This document shows positions 36,122 through 37,683 of a stretch of 37,683 nucleotides of DNA, in pieces. Each line of letters begins with the position of its first letter. Position 1 is the stretch's first letter. The stretch is from positions 99,578 through 137,260 of the forward strand of contig MU602673.1 in NCBI GenBank assembly GCA_025201865.1, in the 5' to 3' direction. Both the position numbers and the translations under genes were made by a program. Source of the stretch: Ramicandelaber brevisporus. Lineage: Eukaryota; Kickxellomycota; Ramicandelaberales; Ramicandelaberaceae. The notes under the pieces were generated by a model. That model searched no databases. It worked only from the letters and a program-made list of their open reading frames with translations, and was not told where the DNA came from.

Positions 36122-37201
36122 ATGAAAACACCTTCTCCTCTCGAGATCTCCACCGCAGCCACAGTCACATGCAAACATGCCGGCTATGGCCACTTCAAGC
36201 ATCACAGCGACGTCGACGTGGCTACGCCGCCGAACTCGCCAACCACGCCAACCACGCCAGCCATTCAATCGCCCGTCCCAGCTGCCGTGGCCGACATCCT
36301 CATCGAGGCCCAGCTCGTCTACATCCGCCGACTTGGCTACATCGCGGCGGCATACGGTGCGCCGATCAAAGTGCTAGGCAAAGGCACAGGCGGTATTGTG
36401 CACTTGTACAAGGTCCCCGCAACCGGACAGCTGGTCGCCATCAAGACATTCGCCTTCCCCGCGGGCAGCCTGCTGCGCCGCCGACTCCAGCACGTTGAAG
36501 GCGAGGCTGCCGTTGCACTCGCAATGCAGCATCCCAACATCGTCCGCACACATGAGTTTGTCTTTGAGCTCAATGCCGACGAGACGGACGGCACGTTTTA
36601 CGCCGTGATGGAGTACTGTGCCGTGGATCTATTCGAGCTCGTGCACGGCCGCAAGTTGAGCATGCGCGTCATCGAGTCCCTGCTCATCCAGCTGGTTGCT
36701 GGGGTCCAGTATCTCCACCGCGTGCACAGCATGGCGCATCGCGACCTCAAGCTAGACAACGTCGTCGTAACGACAGAAGGCACGCTCAAGATCATCGACT
36801 TTGGCTGCACGCGCGTCGTGCCCGTCAACCCGCTTGGCTTTGCCCTCACAACCGGCGTCTGTGGCAGCGACCCATATCTGCCGCCAGAAGTGCTTGCCGA
36901 TCCAAACGTACCGTACGACGCCATGAGACTGGATGTGTGGTCGATCGCCGTAGTGTTTGTCGCAATGGTGACTGGTAACTTCCCGTGGGAGGTGGCTCGT
37001 CCCAACGACCCAAACTTCCAGCTCTACCTGGAATATGGACCGCGATTGGTTGACCACTGGCTGCCGTCCGTCAAGGGATTTGCGCCAGCAGCCCGCATGA
37101 TCAAACGCATGCTTCACCTGAATGCAGCAAAGCGGCCCACCATTGATGGCGTCATTTCAGACCCGTACTTCCAGTCGCTCCTCGCGTCGCACAGTGGCTA
37201 A
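36122..37201 (+). CDS. Ser/Thr protein kinase, Hal4/Sat4-Npr1-like
   Basis: A 359-aa kinase with every core motif: Gly-loop GKGTGGIVHLY (86-96), VAIK with K108, HRDLKLDN (from H207; catalytic D209), DFG (D226), GVCGSDPYLPPEV at the activation-segment end, and DVWSIAVVFVAMVTGNFPW. GSDPYLPPEV and the FPW signature resemble the fungal Hal4/Sat4/Hrk1/Npr1 branch, which regulates plasma-membrane transporters such as K+ and H+ pumps. The N-terminal 55 residues have TP/SP sites (TPPNSPTTPTTP) suitable for proline-directed kinases. It lacks the long Ser-rich N-terminal extension of the yeast members. The ATG sits in CCACCATGA and directly follows the CAA/CAG leader. It is convergent with the partial gene at the right edge. 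Confidence 0.9.
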   Translation: MKTPSPLEISTAATVTCKHAGYGHFKHHSDVDVATPPNSPTTPTTPAIQSPVPAAVADILIEAQLVYIRRLGYIAAAYGAPIKVLGKGTGGIVHLYKVPATGQLVAIKTFAFPAGSLLRRRLQHVEGEAAVALAMQHPNIVRTHEFVFELNADETDGTFYAVMEYCAVDLFELVHGRKLSMRVIESLLIQLVAGVQYLHRVHSMAHRDLKLDNVVVTTEGTLKIIDFGCTRVVPVNPLGFALTTGVCGSDPYLPPEVLADPNVPYDAMRLDVWSIAVVFVAMVTGNFPWEVARPNDPNFQLYLEYGPRLVDHWLPSVKGFAPAARMIKRMLHLNAAKRPTIDGVISDPYFQSLLASHSG

Positions 37202-37434
37202 TGACATCCTCTGCCGCCAATAACTCTGCTGCACTACTCATCCAATGCATCTTCCAGCCTGCCGCAATTCGCCGCACTCTGGTAAGCGCTTGCCACAGCT
37301 GCGCATGATGAAGACGACTCAGCCAAGTCGTATTCTCGCGCAAGCACGCTAACTCTTTGTCAAACTCCAAGACGTCTTAAGATTTATTAACTCCTTCATT
37401 TTCACTTCTCCAATCAAAAACTAATGTTATTCAA

Positions 37435-37495
37435 ATGCAAAGTATGCAATGTGCAAGGTATGCAAATTATGCAGTGTGCAGTGTGCAATGTGCAG
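37435..37495. repeat. Array of eight TGCA tetramers spaced 7 or 9 bp
   Basis: TGCA occurs at 37436, 37445, 37452, 37461, 37470, 37477, 37484 and 37491, giving spacings of 9, 7, 9, 9, 7, 7 and 7, as ATGCAAAGT/GTGCAATGT-type units. It lies between two convergent stop codons, so in the 3' UTR of the kinase, of the right-edge gene, or of both. The rest of 37202-37522 shows no gene. Confidence 0.75.
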
Positions 37496-37522
37496 CTATG
37501 TCAATACTATGAGACAATTCTT

Positions 37523-37683
37523 CTATTTCTTTCCGGCCTTTCGACTTGGTTTGGTCTTTGCGCCACCTTTCACAGCCGAGCCTGCCTTGCTGCGAAGATT
37601 CTTGAATGCAGCTCCGGCCCGCTTAAGCGTAGCGCTCATTTTTGAGCCTGACTTGCCTGCAGTCTTGCCCGGTGGCTTGACAG
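37523..37683 (-). CDS. C-terminal Lys/Ala/Gly-rich tail of an unidentified protein (partial)
   Basis: The minus strand is open from the window edge to TAG at 37523-37525 and encodes 52 residues, with segments VKPPGKTAGKSGSK, MSATLKRAGAAFKNLRSKAG and SAVKGGAKTKPSRKAGKK at the end. It is strongly basic and Lys/Ala/Gly/Ser-rich, like the tail of a chromatin, nucleolar or RNA-binding protein. It is too short and simple to identify. The frame has no stop to the edge and uses varied codons. It could also begin at the internal Met as a peptide of 38 residues, which is less likely. Confidence 0.5.
   Translation of the reverse strand, partial: VKPPGKTAGKSGSKMSATLKRAGAAFKNLRSKAGSAVKGGAKTKPSRKAGKK

Noticed and set aside
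1-37683. Transposons, viral genes or integrated elements
   Set aside because: No transposase, reverse transcriptase, integrase or terminal repeats of an element were found; the only long inverted repeat is the tRNA pair.

Overview
The window looks like nuclear DNA of an intron-poor fungus that branches outside Dikarya. Fungal hallmarks are a PPZ-type phosphatase with a long Ser/Asn-rich N-terminus, a Bye1-like PHD/TFIIS/SPOC protein, a Hal4/Sat4-type kinase and an Spc105/KNL1 kinetochore scaffold. A full tubby-domain protein and two trypsin-fold surface proteins are unusual for Dikarya and suggest an early-diverging lineage; Zoopagomycota/Kickxellomycotina is a guess from gene content, not a determination. 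CUG is read as leucine, judging by a tRNA-Leu(CAG) with T33 and discriminator A. CAG/CTG, CAA and Asp/Asn-type simple repeats are abundant in genes and leaders.

Left third (1-12.3 kb): the tail of a gene at the edge, PPZ phosphatase, an SPX domain fused to a two-ACT phosphoserine phosphatase (serine synthesis), divergent gamma-glutamyl phosphate reductase (proline synthesis), a tubby protein convergent with it, an unrecognised protein and the Bye1-like transcription factor.

Middle (12.9-25 kb): two identical tRNA-Leu(CAG) genes in inverted orientation bracket a block holding a DUF218/YdcF-like protein, a kappa-GST/HCCA isomerase-like protein and KNL1. Next come two tandem trypsin-fold proteins with signal peptides and GPI-type tails, both lacking the catalytic serine. 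A divergent secreted low-complexity protein and a His-rich ZIP7/KE4-type zinc transporter follow.

Right third (25-37.7 kb): Qcr7 of complex III, a very large DDB1 (1600 aa), the V-ATPase B subunit (the one gene with a clear intron; its first exon is 25 codons plus one base), a 54-aa B12D/NDUFA4-like membrane protein, a 2-Cys peroxiredoxin, a repeat-rich gene-free stretch, tRNA-Leu(AAG), a Hal4-like kinase behind a CAA/CAG leader, and the Lys-rich C-terminus of a gene running off the edge.

The genes are mostly unrelated housekeeping genes, closely packed (convergent stops as close as 32 bp). The two most unusual points are the SPX-phosphoserine phosphatase fusion, which could tie serine synthesis to inositol-pyrophosphate/phosphate status, and the tandem pair of predicted GPI-anchored pseudoproteases.
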